Part shown: positions 25,064 to 34,023 of the stretch, piece by piece
Numbering within the stretch: the stretch's first letter is position 1
Layout of the letters: the number at the start of each line of letters is the position of its first letter
NCBI GenBank assembly: GCA_027493945.1
Contig: JAOSJU010000002.1
Location: 1-64,000 of the forward strand
Reading direction: 5' to 3'
DNA: 64,000 nt
DNA from: Burkholderiaceae bacterium
GTDB taxonomy: Bacteria > Pseudomonadota > Gammaproteobacteria > Burkholderiales > Burkholderiaceae_E
Notes under the pieces: generated by a model
What the model was told of the DNA's origin: nothing
What the model saw: only the letters and a program-made list of their open reading frames with translations
Database searches by the model: none
Translations under genes and position numbers: made by a program

Positions 25064-25822
25064 TCATCGAACAGGCAGCTTCAGCACGGCACCCGCGGCC
25101 ACGCTGTAGCGGTCCACGTGGCCGGACACCGTCGCGTCGGGATCGGCGAAGTGCAGGTGGAAGCGCTCTCCGGGGTGCGAGACCGCGCCCTCGAGCGCCG
25201 CACCGCTGTAGACCCCGATGAACTGCCCGCTGACTCCCGGCTGGTGGAACAACCGCATGTCCGAGCGCTGGTTGGCGTGGCCGCCGCCATGGCTGCCATG
25301 CGAGCCGTGGCCCGCGCCCGGACCCTGTTCGCCGGTCACCACGTGCCACAGCAGGTGCGGGAAGCGCCCCTCGACGCGGAAGACGAAGGGCTGGTCGGCC
25401 GGAAGCCCGAGGCCCTTGGCCTGCTCCTGGACGAAAGCTTCGAACGCGGCCGCGTCCATGTTGCGCGGCACGGCGATATCGCGCCACTCCTGCACGCGAG
25501 CGCCAGCGAATAACACCGCTTGCTCGTCGACCCGCGGCGCCCGAACCCGGCCCGTCGCGTCGCTGCCCGGGCTGACGAGCAGCCGGCCATCCACCTGCAC
25601 GATCTCACCCTCCAGTCCCGCGGCTGCCCCGAGGCCCCAGGTGCCCGGTTGCTGCGGCAAGGCTGACAGAGCGACCTGACCGGCGGTGTCGCCCGTGTGC
25701 ATCATGCGTTGGAAGTTGCCGTGATGGACGAAGGAAAACGGCAGCCCGCTCGCCCAAGTCGCGCCGGCGAGCAGCAGGCAGGTCAGGAGCCCGTGCACGG
25801 GCCGCAGACGGAGGAGCTTCAT
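25064..25822 (-). CDS. Secreted acetolactate-decarboxylase-like protein
   Basis: 252 residues. An N-terminal signal peptide (HGLLTCLLLAGATWA) is unusual for this normally cytoplasmic family. FSFVHHGNFQRMMHTGDTAG, GLGAAAGLEGEIVQVDG, FVFRVEGRFPHLLWHVV and GERFHLHFADPDATVSGHVD match the alpha-acetolactate decarboxylase fold, with the metal-binding histidines (HLHF and upstream) plausible. A His-rich insert GHGSHGSHGGGH may bind metal. It is followed 11 bp later by the MBL-fold gene. The real substrate is unknown. Confidence 0.7.
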   Translation of the reverse strand: MKLLRLRPVHGLLTCLLLAGATWASGLPFSFVHHGNFQRMMHTGDTAGQVALSALPQQPGTWGLGAAAGLEGEIVQVDGRLLVSPGSDATGRVRAPRVDEQAVLFAGARVQEWRDIAVPRNMDAAAFEAFVQEQAKGLGLPADQPFVFRVEGRFPHLLWHVVTGEQGPGAGHGSHGSHGGGHANQRSDMRLFHQPGVSGQFIGVYSGAALEGAVSHPGERFHLHFADPDATVSGHVDRYSVAAGAVLKLPVR

Positions 25823-25838
25823 CGACGAGTCTCTCCTG

Positions 25839-26588
25839 CTAGAGGCAGTTGTTGTGGCGCTTCCACATCTCTTCATGCCCGATCGCCTTGGCGAACTCCG
25901 GCACCCGGCAGCGTTTGGCCCGGTCGCTGTCTACCGATGCTGCCGGCTCATGCGCGGGAGAAGCTTCGCGGGACCGCGAAGTCGAAGGCTCCAGCCCCTG
26001 CGCGGCGGCCGCAACCAAGCCGAGGAATGCCAGTACGACGAGCCCCTGCGGCCAGCGCGGCTGCATCCGAGGGTCGGGGGCGGCAACGCACACGTCGCCC
26101 GGGCAGGCCTGCGGCGCCGCACGCGCGATCCATGCGTAGACCCTGCAGCCGATGCAGATGCCGAAGGCCGTCTCGAAGAACAGCAGGGTCAGGCACAGTG
26201 CGCACACCAGCAGATAGACCGGTCCCACGACCTGCTGCACGACGACGAGCCAGAACATGACGAGCGCCAGCACGAAACCGATGCCCCAGGCGAAACGCTT
26301 CTGCGGTGCGCCCGTCCACTCTGGCTGCTGCCGGCGCACCAGCCATTGGCCGACGATCAGGCTCGGCGCGTAGCGCGGATTCACGATCAGTCGCAGCGCG
26401 AAGTCGATCAGGAAAGCCACGACGAAGACGCGCGTGGGCGCGAAGTTGCCCGTGAGCCGGGCGTTCATGACAGCGATCATCGCGAACAGGAACAGCAGCC
26501 CGGCACCGGCCCGAACGGCACGCTCATTGAGCACGGGCACCGCCTGGCCGGGCACCTGCTCGCCAAACTGGAACAAGGATCCGCTCAT
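25839..26588 (-). CDS. DUF4395 membrane protein
   Basis: 249 residues with about four membrane segments (LLFLFAMIAVMNA, VFVVAFLIDFALRLIV, FVLALVMFWLVVVQQVVG, LLVCALCLTLLFFETAFG). GICIGCRVY provides a CxxC pair at the membrane face. More cysteines (CPGDVC) follow, then another hydrophobic segment and a soluble tail. The pattern NPRYAPSLIVGQWLVRRQ is typical of DUF4395. First gene of the operon, divergent from the Crp/Fnr regulator. Function is unknown; redox chemistry is a guess from the cysteines. Confidence 0.8.
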   Translation of the reverse strand: MSGSLFQFGEQVPGQAVPVLNERAVRAGAGLLFLFAMIAVMNARLTGNFAPTRVFVVAFLIDFALRLIVNPRYAPSLIVGQWLVRRQQPEWTGAPQKRFAWGIGFVLALVMFWLVVVQQVVGPVYLLVCALCLTLLFFETAFGICIGCRVYAWIARAAPQACPGDVCVAAPDPRMQPRWPQGLVVLAFLGLVAAAAQGLEPSTSRSREASPAHEPAASVDSDRAKRCRVPEFAKAIGHEEMWKRHNNCL

Positions 26589-26638
26589 CGTTCACTTCGG
26601 GAACAATTACACAGTCTCGTCCGCGCATCCCTGTCTCG

Positions 26639-26658
26639 CATATGATTGCGATCATATG
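26639..26658. promoter_or_regulatory. Perfect palindrome overlapping the regulator start
   Basis: CATATGAT (26639-26646) TGCG ATCATATG (26651-26658): perfect 8-bp arms with a 4-bp centre in the 67-bp gap between divergent genes. The right arm contains the ATG at 26656. It is probably an operator, and a bound regulator would block both its own translation-start region and divergent transcription. It is not a canonical FNR (TTGAT-N4-ATCAA) or CRP site, although ATgAT-N4-ATcAT resembles the FNR layout. Confidence 0.6.
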
Positions 26659-27297
26659 GTCGCCGACCACGAACCACTGCCCATCGAGCTCCGGTCGCTT
26701 CTGCCTGCCGCACTGCACGGCCTGTGCGAGCAGCGGCGCCACGAGCGCGGCACGCTGCTCTTCGAGACTGGACGGCGTCCGGGCTCGATGCACTTCGTCA
26801 GCGTCGGCGAAGTCATTCTCCAGCGCATCGGCGAGGATGGCGAAGTCGTGGTGCTGCAACGCACCCGCCACGGCTTCGTCGCCGAAGCGAGCCTGCAGTC
26901 GGACCGCTACCACTGCGATGCCGTCGTGGTCGCCGACGCAAACGTCACCCGCATTCCGCGGCAGGCCCTGCTGGCGGCATTGACGTCGGATGCCGCATTC
27001 GCACTGCGCTGGATTGGCATGCTGAACAAGGAGGTTCGGCGCCTGCGCCAGCAATGCGAACGCCTGAGCTTGAACACCGTCGAGGCGCGGCTGCTGCACC
27101 TGATCCGCACCGAGGGCGATGCGTTGGGTCTCCCGATCGGGTCCGGACTGAAGACGCTGGCGCCAGAGATCGGCGTGACTCACGAAGCGCTGTACCGCTG
27201 CGTGGCAGGGCTGGAGAAGCGGGGCGTGATGACGCGCGCGGAGGGTCGACTCGTCCTGCGGGCCGCGCAGGGTCGGAAGTCGCGCCGGGAAACCTGA
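26656..27297 (+). CDS. Crp/Fnr-family transcriptional regulator
   Basis: 213 residues. The N-terminal cyclic-nucleotide-binding-like beta-roll covers about 15-120 (GTLLFETGRRPGSMHFVSVGE, VVLQRTRHGFVAEASL). The long dimer helix is MLNKEVRRLRQQCERL. The C-terminal winged helix contains LKTLAPEIGVTHEALYRCVAGLEKRG. There is no N-terminal cysteine cluster, so no iron-sulphur sensing as in FNR. ATG 26656 lies inside a palindrome and has no clear ribosome-binding site. Likely controls the divergent operon. Confidence 0.85.
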   Translation: MVADHEPLPIELRSLLPAALHGLCEQRRHERGTLLFETGRRPGSMHFVSVGEVILQRIGEDGEVVVLQRTRHGFVAEASLQSDRYHCDAVVVADANVTRIPRQALLAALTSDAAFALRWIGMLNKEVRRLRQQCERLSLNTVEARLLHLIRTEGDALGLPIGSGLKTLAPEIGVTHEALYRCVAGLEKRGVMTRAEGRLVLRAAQGRKSRRET

Positions 27298-27349
27298 ATC
27301 GCTGGCGCTCGACAGCGCCCGCCTGGCACCCGTCAGTGAGCGGCTCTGC

Positions 27350-27740
27350 GCCGGATCGATGCCGGCCACGGCCTCCAGTGCACGGGTCTCGACTCGCTCG
27401 TTGCCTGCCTGGGCACAAGCGATGCTGCCAGACGCGGCGGACGGGTCGATGAAGCCGAGACACGAATCCGCGTGCTGCTCGTCGGTCCGCGATCGACCGC
27501 CAAGGTCCTCATCGCCGCGTCGCCAGGGACACGATCACGCTCATGACCTCCACGCTGCGGCCTGCGCTGTCCGCAGCGTTGCGCGTGACCGCCACCACGG
27601 CGCTCAGGGGTAACGCGACGCTCGCACGGCAACATCACCGCTGTTAGCGTGGCAAAGTGGCGCTCGTCGCCTGCGCCCAACGTGAAGTGGCATTTGATAT
27701 TCGACGGGATGGCGACATTCGCTGTTCAGTGACGATCTAC
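27350..27740 (+). pseudogene. Decayed copy of the 3' end of the solenoid gene plus flank
   Basis: 27361-27544 aligns with the last 190 bp of the gene at 8605 (matching codons around GYGYEITGMDVLA, GGWVHETEGRIRALVAGPRS) but with frame breaks and no start. 27545-27740 matches its downstream flank (9748-9940). It stands alone, with the rest of the gene deleted. Confidence 0.8.
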
Positions 27741-27821
27741 GTCGCACCGGCTACGAGGGCGACGGCACCCTCCCCGCGATCCGTAGCAGCATCGAGAGCG
27801 GTCGTTCACGCGCCTGCAGGC

Positions 27822-28065
27822 TGAGAGACGCGGATCCTCGGCACGAGCTTCGCGCGCAGTTCCCGATCCGCCACCCGGATGCCGTACTCGGATTGCAGGT
27901 TCAAACAGAATCGCGGGGCTCGATGCCGAAGACCGAACAGGTCCGTGACCGGTCGTCGACGCGAATGCCATGCTGGCCCTTGCGGTCAGCCTTCAGCGCT
28001 CCCAGCTCCTTACAAGGGGATGCGCAGAGTGACGAACTCGATGGCGACGTGGCGCAGCCGAGCCC
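27822..28065 (-). pseudogene. Decayed HigBA pair next to guaA
   Basis: 27822-27925 matches the 3' part of higA copy 1 (5275-5395), and 27930-28065 matches the middle of higB copy 1 (5650-5760), in the same order and orientation but with indels and a missing junction. It is followed by flank repeat copy 3 and guaA, so the order HigBA-flank-guaA end is the same as at 5263-6246 and 6526-7501. Confidence 0.75.
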
Positions 28066-28288
28066 GTCGTTAACCAGTCCGACACTTTCCCGCGGAAAGT
28101 CGTATCTTCAACGAAGGACACGACCCACGCCCCAATTCCCGACGCCAGACAGACACAAGGAAGCGATCAAGATGCCGCTGAACACTGCTTGAGGCGCTTC
28201 GCCCGCGCGGCGCCCCTTCCCCATCGCGGCGTGTGCGCCGCCCGATGTTACGAGGCTGGAAACATCCCCGACGGGCTGTGTCGTCCCC
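28050..28288. repeat. guaA-side flank repeat, copy 3
   Basis: TCCGACACTT at 28078, TCTTCAACGAAGGACAC, CGCTTCGCCCGCGCGGCGCC at 28196-28215 and CCCCGACGGGCTGTG (28266) directly before the guaA stop codon. This is the immediate downstream sequence of guaA. The GC-rich part can fold and may act as the guaA terminator, although I see no clear T-tract on the minus strand. No gene. Confidence 0.7.
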
Positions 28289-28304
28289 TCACTCCCACTC
28301 GATC
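28289..28304. other. Putative attachment sequence in the guaA 3' end
   Basis: TCACTCCCACTCGATC covers the guaA stop and last codons (IEWE). ACTCCCACTCGATC is shared exactly with cores B, D and E, and with one change in A and G. The inner half (ATCAAC...GTTGAT arms) is not present in guaA; the corresponding bases are CGTCGCCGG. Confidence 0.6.
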
Positions 28305-29869
28305 GTCGCCGGCGGTTTTCCCGAGATGTCGTAGACCACGCGGTTGATGCCGCGCACCTCGTTGATGATCCGGTTCGACACCCGCCCGAGCAGCTCGTGA
28401 GGCAGGTGCGCCCAATGCGCGGTCATGAAGTCCTGCGTCTGCACCGCACGCAGTGCGACCACGTAGTCGTAGGTGCGGCCGTCACCCATCACGCCCACCG
28501 ACTTAACCGGCAGGAACACCGCGAAGGCCTGCGAGGTGATGTCGTACCAGCTGCGGCCGTCGGGCCCGTGGGTGTTGCGCAGTTCCTCGATGAAGATGGC
28601 GTCGGCGCGGCGCAGCAGGTCGGCATGTTCGCGTCGCACCTCGCCGAGAATGCGAACGCCGAGCCCCGGCCCGGGGAACGGATGCCGGTAGACCATCTCG
28701 CGCGGCAGCCCGAGCGCCACGCCCAGTTCGCGCACCTCGTCCTTGAACAGATCGCGCAACGGCTCGAGCAGCTTCAGGTGCAGCGTCTCGGGCAGCCCGC
28801 CCACGTTGTGATGCGACTTGATCTTGGCCGCCTTGCCCGACTTGGCGCCCGCCGATTCGATCACGTCCGGGTAGATCGTGCCCTGCGCGAGCCACTTCGC
28901 ATTGGCGAGCTTGCCGGCCTCTTCCTGGAACACGTGGACGAACTCGCGGCCGATGACGCGGCGCTTCTCTTCAGGGTCGGCCACGCCGGCCAGCTGCGCC
29001 ATGAAGCGCTCGGCTGCGTCGACGTGCACCAGCTTCATGCCCATGTGCCGCTGGAAGGTTTCGACCACCTGCGCGCCCTCGTTCAGGCGCAGCAGTCCGG
29101 TGTCGACGAACACGCAGGTGAGCTGCTCGCCGATCGCGCGGTGGATCAGCGCCGCGGCCACGCTGGAATCGACGCCACCCGACAGCCCGAGGATGACTTC
29201 CTCGGCGCCCACCTGCGCGCGGATCTGCTCGACCGCCTCGCCGATGTGGTCGCCCATCACCCAGTCGGGGCGGCAGCCACAGATGTCGAGAACGAAGCGC
29301 CGCAGCATCTTCGCGCCCTGCGGCGTGTGCGTGACTTCCGGGTGGAACTGCACCGCATAGAAGCGGCGCTCCTCGTCGGCCATGCCGGCGATCGGGCAGG
29401 AGTCGGTGGAAGCCATCAGCCGGAACCCGGCGGGCATCTCGACGACCTTGTCGCCGTGGCTCATCCAGACCTTCAGCAGCCCGTGGCCTTCGGCGTTGCG
29501 GGCGTCCTCGATGCCTTCGAGCAGTTGCGTGTGGCCGCGCGCGCGCACTTCGGCGTAGCCGAACTCGCGACGCGCGCCGGGCTCGACGCGCCCTCCCAGC
29601 TGATGGGCCATCGTCTGCATGCCGTAGCAGATGCCGAGCACCGGCACGCCGAGCGAGAACACCGCTTCGGGCGCGCGATCGGTGGATTCCTCGTGCGCCG
29701 ACATCGGGCTGCCCGAAAGGATGACTCCTTTGGGCGCGAAGCCGCGCACGAACGCCTCGTCGACGTCGCAGGGGTGGATCTCGCAGTAGACGTGCGCCTC
29801 GCGCACGCGCCGCGCGATCAGCTGCGTGACCTGCGACCCGAAGTCGAGGATCAGGATCCTGTCGTGCAT
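28289..29869 (-). CDS. guaA: GMP synthase (glutamine-hydrolysing)
   Basis: 526 residues, the normal length. An N-terminal class I glutamine amidotransferase domain carries GICYGMQ (catalytic Cys about residue 80) and FHPEVTHT. The ATP-pyrophosphatase domain starts around [14 protein letters not shown] (about 230), and the dimerisation domain ends in PPATIEWE. It converts XMP, ATP and glutamine to GMP. The gene is intact, so the island on its 3' side leaves the product complete. It lies 7 bp downstream of guaB, the preceding step of the pathway. Confidence 0.98.
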   Translation of the reverse strand: MHDRILILDFGSQVTQLIARRVREAHVYCEIHPCDVDEAFVRGFAPKGVILSGSPMSAHEESTDRAPEAVFSLGVPVLGICYGMQTMAHQLGGRVEPGARREFGYAEVRARGHTQLLEGIEDARNAEGHGLLKVWMSHGDKVVEMPAGFRLMASTDSCPIAGMADEERRFYAVQFHPEVTHTPQGAKMLRRFVLDICGCRPDWVMGDHIGEAVEQIRAQVGAEEVILGLSGGVDSSVAAALIHRAIGEQLTCVFVDTGLLRLNEGAQVVETFQRHMGMKLVHVDAAERFMAQLAGVADPEEKRRVIGREFVHVFQEEAGKLANAKWLAQGTIYPDVIESAGAKSGKAAKIKSHHNVGGLPETLHLKLLEPLRDLFKDEVRELGVALGLPREMVYRHPFPGPGLGVRILGEVRREHADLLRRADAIFIEELRNTHGPDGRSWYDITSQAFAVFLPVKSVGVMGDGRTYDYVVALRAVQTQDFMTAHWAHLPHELLGRVSNRIINEVRGINRVVYDISGKPPATIEWE

Positions 29870-29876
29870 CGCCCCC

Positions 29877-31338
<1,462 letters not shown>

Positions 31339-31361
31339 GGGACCCTCGGGCACAAAAATCA

Positions 31362-31367
31362 ATTATA
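31362..31367 (-). promoter_or_regulatory. -10 element of guaB
   Basis: A perfect TATAAT on the minus strand, 24 bp before the guaB ATG, gives a leader of about 17 nt. No good -35 hexamer is seen at the 17-bp position. Confidence 0.5.
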
Positions 31368-31485
31368 CAGGTGCCTCCGCGCGTGTCCGCCGAGCCGTGC
31401 ACGCCCGCCTTCCGTCGGCGGCGGCGGTCGCTGCTCCGGGGCGGCGCGGACAATCGGGGGACCGCAGCTGCGTCGATCCACTGCC

Positions 31486-32004
31486 ATGCGCAAGCCCCGC
31501 CTGCCGAACCGCCCTGCCCGTTTCCTGTTTGCCGTCGCCAGCCTGCTGCTCGCCGCGCCAGTGCTCGCCGGCACCTGGCAGTGGCGCGACGCCTCCGGGC
31601 GGATGGTCTATTCCGATCAGCCTCCGCCGTCGAGCGTGCCGGCGTCACGGATCCTGCGCGGGCCGACGCCTGCCCAGGGCGCAGCGACACAGGCGGCCTC
31701 GCCCGCAACCGCGGCGGCCGCCCCGGCTCCACGCAGCTGGGTGGAAAAGGAGCAGGCCTCGCGCAAGCGCGCGCTCGAGCGCGAGGAGGTCGAACGCAAG
31801 CAGGGTGCCGAGCGCGAGCAGGCGGCGCGCAACGCGGGTGCCTGCGAGGAAGCACGCACGGCGCTGCGCACCCTCGAGAGCGGGCAGCGGATGTCCTACG
31901 TCGACGACAAGGGCGAGCGCCAGGTGCTCGACGATGCCGAGCGCGCACGGCGCGCCGAGGCAGCCCGCCAGGAGATCGCGCGCAGCTGCACCGGGGCGAG
32001 CTGA
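31486..32004 (+). CDS. DUF4124 domain exported protein
   Basis: 172 residues. A signal peptide ([17 protein letters not shown]) is followed by the DUF4124 motif [19 protein letters not shown], an alanine-rich linker, and a charged coiled-coil segment ([18 protein letters not shown]) ending with two cysteines that could form a disulphide. It is periplasmic or envelope-associated with unknown role. Neighbours guaB and rnfH are the usual ones in Burkholderiales. Confidence 0.8.
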   Translation: MRKPRLPNRPARFLFAVASLLLAAPVLAGTWQWRDASGRMVYSDQPPPSSVPASRILRGPTPAQGAATQAASPATAAAAPAPRSWVEKEQASRKRALEREEVERKQGAEREQAARNAGACEEARTALRTLESGQRMSYVDDKGERQVLDDAERARRAEAARQEIARSCTGAS

Positions 32005-32014
32005 GTTCCTCGAA

Positions 32015-32377
32015 TCAAGCGCCGCGCCACTTGCCGCGCGGCGCGGCTGCCCGACGCTTTTGCACGCGCCGCCGGCGCGCCACTCTCGGGTCGACGCTCA
32101 GGCCCGCGAGCAACTCGATGCGATCGCCGTTGTGCAGCATGGCCCCGGGCTCGCAGCGCTCGCCGTAGATTGCCGTTTGCAGTTCGCCGCGGGCGAGCCG
32201 TTCCATGACCGCGGCAGCCTCTTCGCCGGCGCGCAGCGCGGTGAGCGCGTCGGCGACCCGCGAGCCTTGCGGCAGCTCGAACACGCGGCGTCCGATCGTC
32301 CGGTCGGCCTCGACCCAGACCAGCTCGACCTCGATACTCGCCGGCGCGCCGCGGCCGGCTCCGCCCTCAGCGGCCAT
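32015..32377 (-). CDS. rnfH: RnfH-family ubiquitin-like protein
   Basis: 120 residues. IEVELVWVEADRTIGRRVFEL, GSRVADALTAL, GELQTAIYGERC and LHNGDRIELLAGLSVDP follow the RnfH beta-grasp pattern. A long basic tail (RVARRRRVQKRRAAAPRG) follows. It overlaps ratA by 11 bp, as in many proteobacteria. The function is unsettled despite the name. Confidence 0.88.
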   Translation of the reverse strand: MAAEGGAGRGAPASIEVELVWVEADRTIGRRVFELPQGSRVADALTALRAGEEAAAVMERLARGELQTAIYGERCEPGAMLHNGDRIELLAGLSVDPRVARRRRVQKRRAAAPRGKWRGA

Positions 32378-32801
32378 ACAGTTGCTCGGCGCGGCGCACG
32401 AACGCGTCGACGAACGAGCGTGCGATCTGGTCGAACACCGGCGCCAGTGCGCGCCCGAGCAGGCCGCGGGCAAACGCGTAATCGAGCGAAAACTCGACCT
32501 TGCAGGCATCGTCGCGCAGGGTGCGAAACCGCCATTCGCCCTCCAGCCGGGCAAACGGGCCGTCGCGCAGGCGCATCGAGATCGCCTCGTGCGGCTGGTT
32601 CACGTTGACCGTGGTGAAACGCTGCCGGATCCCGCGGTAATCGATCGTCACGGTGGCGAGCACGCCGCAGCCGTCCAGGCGCGCCACCTCGGTGCCGCCG
32701 CACCACGGCAGGAACCCCGGATAGTCTTCGACGCGCTCGACCAGCTCGAACATCTGCCGGGCGCTGTAGGGCAGCAGAACGGACTTGCGGACAACGTGCA
32801 C
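32367..32801 (-). CDS. ratA: RatA-family START/SRPBCC protein
   Basis: 144 residues: RKSVLLPYSARQMFELVERVEDYPGFLPWC is the classic start (shown for recognition: SARQMFELVERVEDYP), followed by a single SRPBCC fold ending FVDAFVRRAEQLYGR. In E. coli RatA was described as interfering with ribosomal subunit joining; homologues also act as coenzyme Q-binding proteins (Coq10-like). Divergent from smpB, the conserved layout. Confidence 0.9.
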   Translation of the reverse strand: MHVVRKSVLLPYSARQMFELVERVEDYPGFLPWCGGTEVARLDGCGVLATVTIDYRGIRQRFTTVNVNQPHEAISMRLRDGPFARLEGEWRFRTLRDDACKVEFSLDYAFARGLLGRALAPVFDQIARSFVDAFVRRAEQLYGR

Positions 32802-32890
32802 GGGCGGCGTGGCCTGCGGTTACGGGTTCCTCGGGGGCATTCCGGGGCACAATGCGGCCTTGCCACCGCCCCGGGGGCGGATTTTAGACA

Positions 32891-33343
32891 ATGAGCATCG
32901 TCCAGAACAAGAAAGCCACACACGACTTCTTCATCGAAGAGCGGTTCGAGGCCGGCATCGCGCTCGAGGGCTGGGAGGTCAAGGCGATCCGCGCCGGGCG
33001 GGTGCAGCTGAAGGAGGGCTACGTGATCGTGCGCGGCGCCGAGCTGTACCTGATCGGCGCGCACATCACGCCGCTGCCCGAGGCGTCCACGCACGTCAAC
33101 CCCGATCCGGTGCGCACGCGCAAGCTGCTGCTTCACGCGGCGCAGATCGCCAAGCTCATCGGCAAGGTCGAGCGCGCCGGCTACACGCTGGTGCCGCTCG
33201 ACCTGCACTACTCGCGCGGTCGCGTGAAGGTGGAGATCGGGCTGGCCCGAGGCAAGAAGCAGCACGACAAGCGCGAGGTCGAGCGCGAGCGCGAGTGGCA
33301 GCGCGAACGCGAGCGCCTGCTCAAGCAGGGGCGCAAGTCCTAG
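32891..33343 (+). CDS. smpB: SsrA-binding protein SmpB
   Basis: 150 residues. [36 protein letters not shown] and [14 protein letters not shown] are SmpB signatures; the basic C-terminal tail ([16 protein letters not shown]) is the part that enters the decoding centre during trans-translation. No tmRNA gene lies within the neighbouring intergenic sequence. Confidence 0.97.
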   Translation: MSIVQNKKATHDFFIEERFEAGIALEGWEVKAIRAGRVQLKEGYVIVRGAELYLIGAHITPLPEASTHVNPDPVRTRKLLLHAAQIAKLIGKVERAGYTLVPLDLHYSRGRVKVEIGLARGKKQHDKREVEREREWQRERERLLKQGRKS

Positions 33344-33374
33344 GTTGCTGCGGCCGGCCTCAACGCCACCGGCC

Positions 33375-34016
33375 TCAGCGCCTCAGCCAGTGCGCGTGCG
33401 CCGCGAGGCGCTGCAGCCGTCTCGGCCGGCGATCGGCGGGCGGCACCGACGCGAGCAGGCGCAGGAACAGCATCGCGGTCGCGAAGGCGTCGCCCACGGC
33501 GGTGTGCCGCTGCTCGACCGGGATGCCGAAGTGCGTCAGCCAGTCGTCGAGCGAGCGCGCGCCGGTGCCCGGGTGCAGCGCCGGAGCGAGGTCGGCCAGA
33601 TCGATCCAGGCGTTGCCGATCGGCACGCCCACGAACGCCTTGGCGGCCCGCATCAGGAAGGCGCGGTCGAACGAGGCGTGGAAGGCCACCAGCGGCGAGC
33701 GCCCGACGTAGTCGAGGAACTGCCTGCAGGCCTGCTTGGGGTCCAGTCCCGACAGCTGGGCCTCGGCGCCGATCCCGTGCAGCAGGATGTTCTCGCGCTC
33801 GCTCGCGCCAGGCTGCCGGATCGTCAGTTCGAGGCTGTCTGGGACCACGATGCGGCGGTCGCGCACCGCGACCGCGCCGATCGACATCAGCCGGTCGCTG
33901 GAGTGGTCCAGCCCGCTGGTCTCGACATCGAGCACCACCCAGCGTTGTGCGTCCGCCGCGTGCCCCGCGTGCGCCTCGCCGGGACCGCGCCCGAGCCAGC
34001 GGTCGAACCAGCGCAT
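33375..34016 (-). CDS. DnaQ-like 3'-5' exonuclease
   Basis: 213 residues. Exo I VVLDVETSGLD, Exo II FHASFDRAFL and Exo III HTAVGDAFAT place it in the DEDDh group. It is like a stand-alone polymerase III epsilon-type proofreading domain but is more likely a general exonuclease. The gene lies 7 bp downstream of the CBS/DUF294 gene, a pairing seen widely where the two are sometimes co-transcribed. Confidence 0.88.
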   Translation of the reverse strand: MRWFDRWLGRGPGEAHAGHAADAQRWVVLDVETSGLDHSSDRLMSIGAVAVRDRRIVVPDSLELTIRQPGASERENILLHGIGAEAQLSGLDPKQACRQFLDYVGRSPLVAFHASFDRAFLMRAAKAFVGVPIGNAWIDLADLAPALHPGTGARSLDDWLTHFGIPVEQRHTAVGDAFATAMLFLRLLASVPPADRRPRRLQRLAAHAHWLRR

Positions 34017-34023
34017 CGACGCC

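Noticed and set aside
32802..32890. tmRNA gene near smpB
   Set aside because: The short intergenic gap has no tRNA-Ala-like ends or tag frame.
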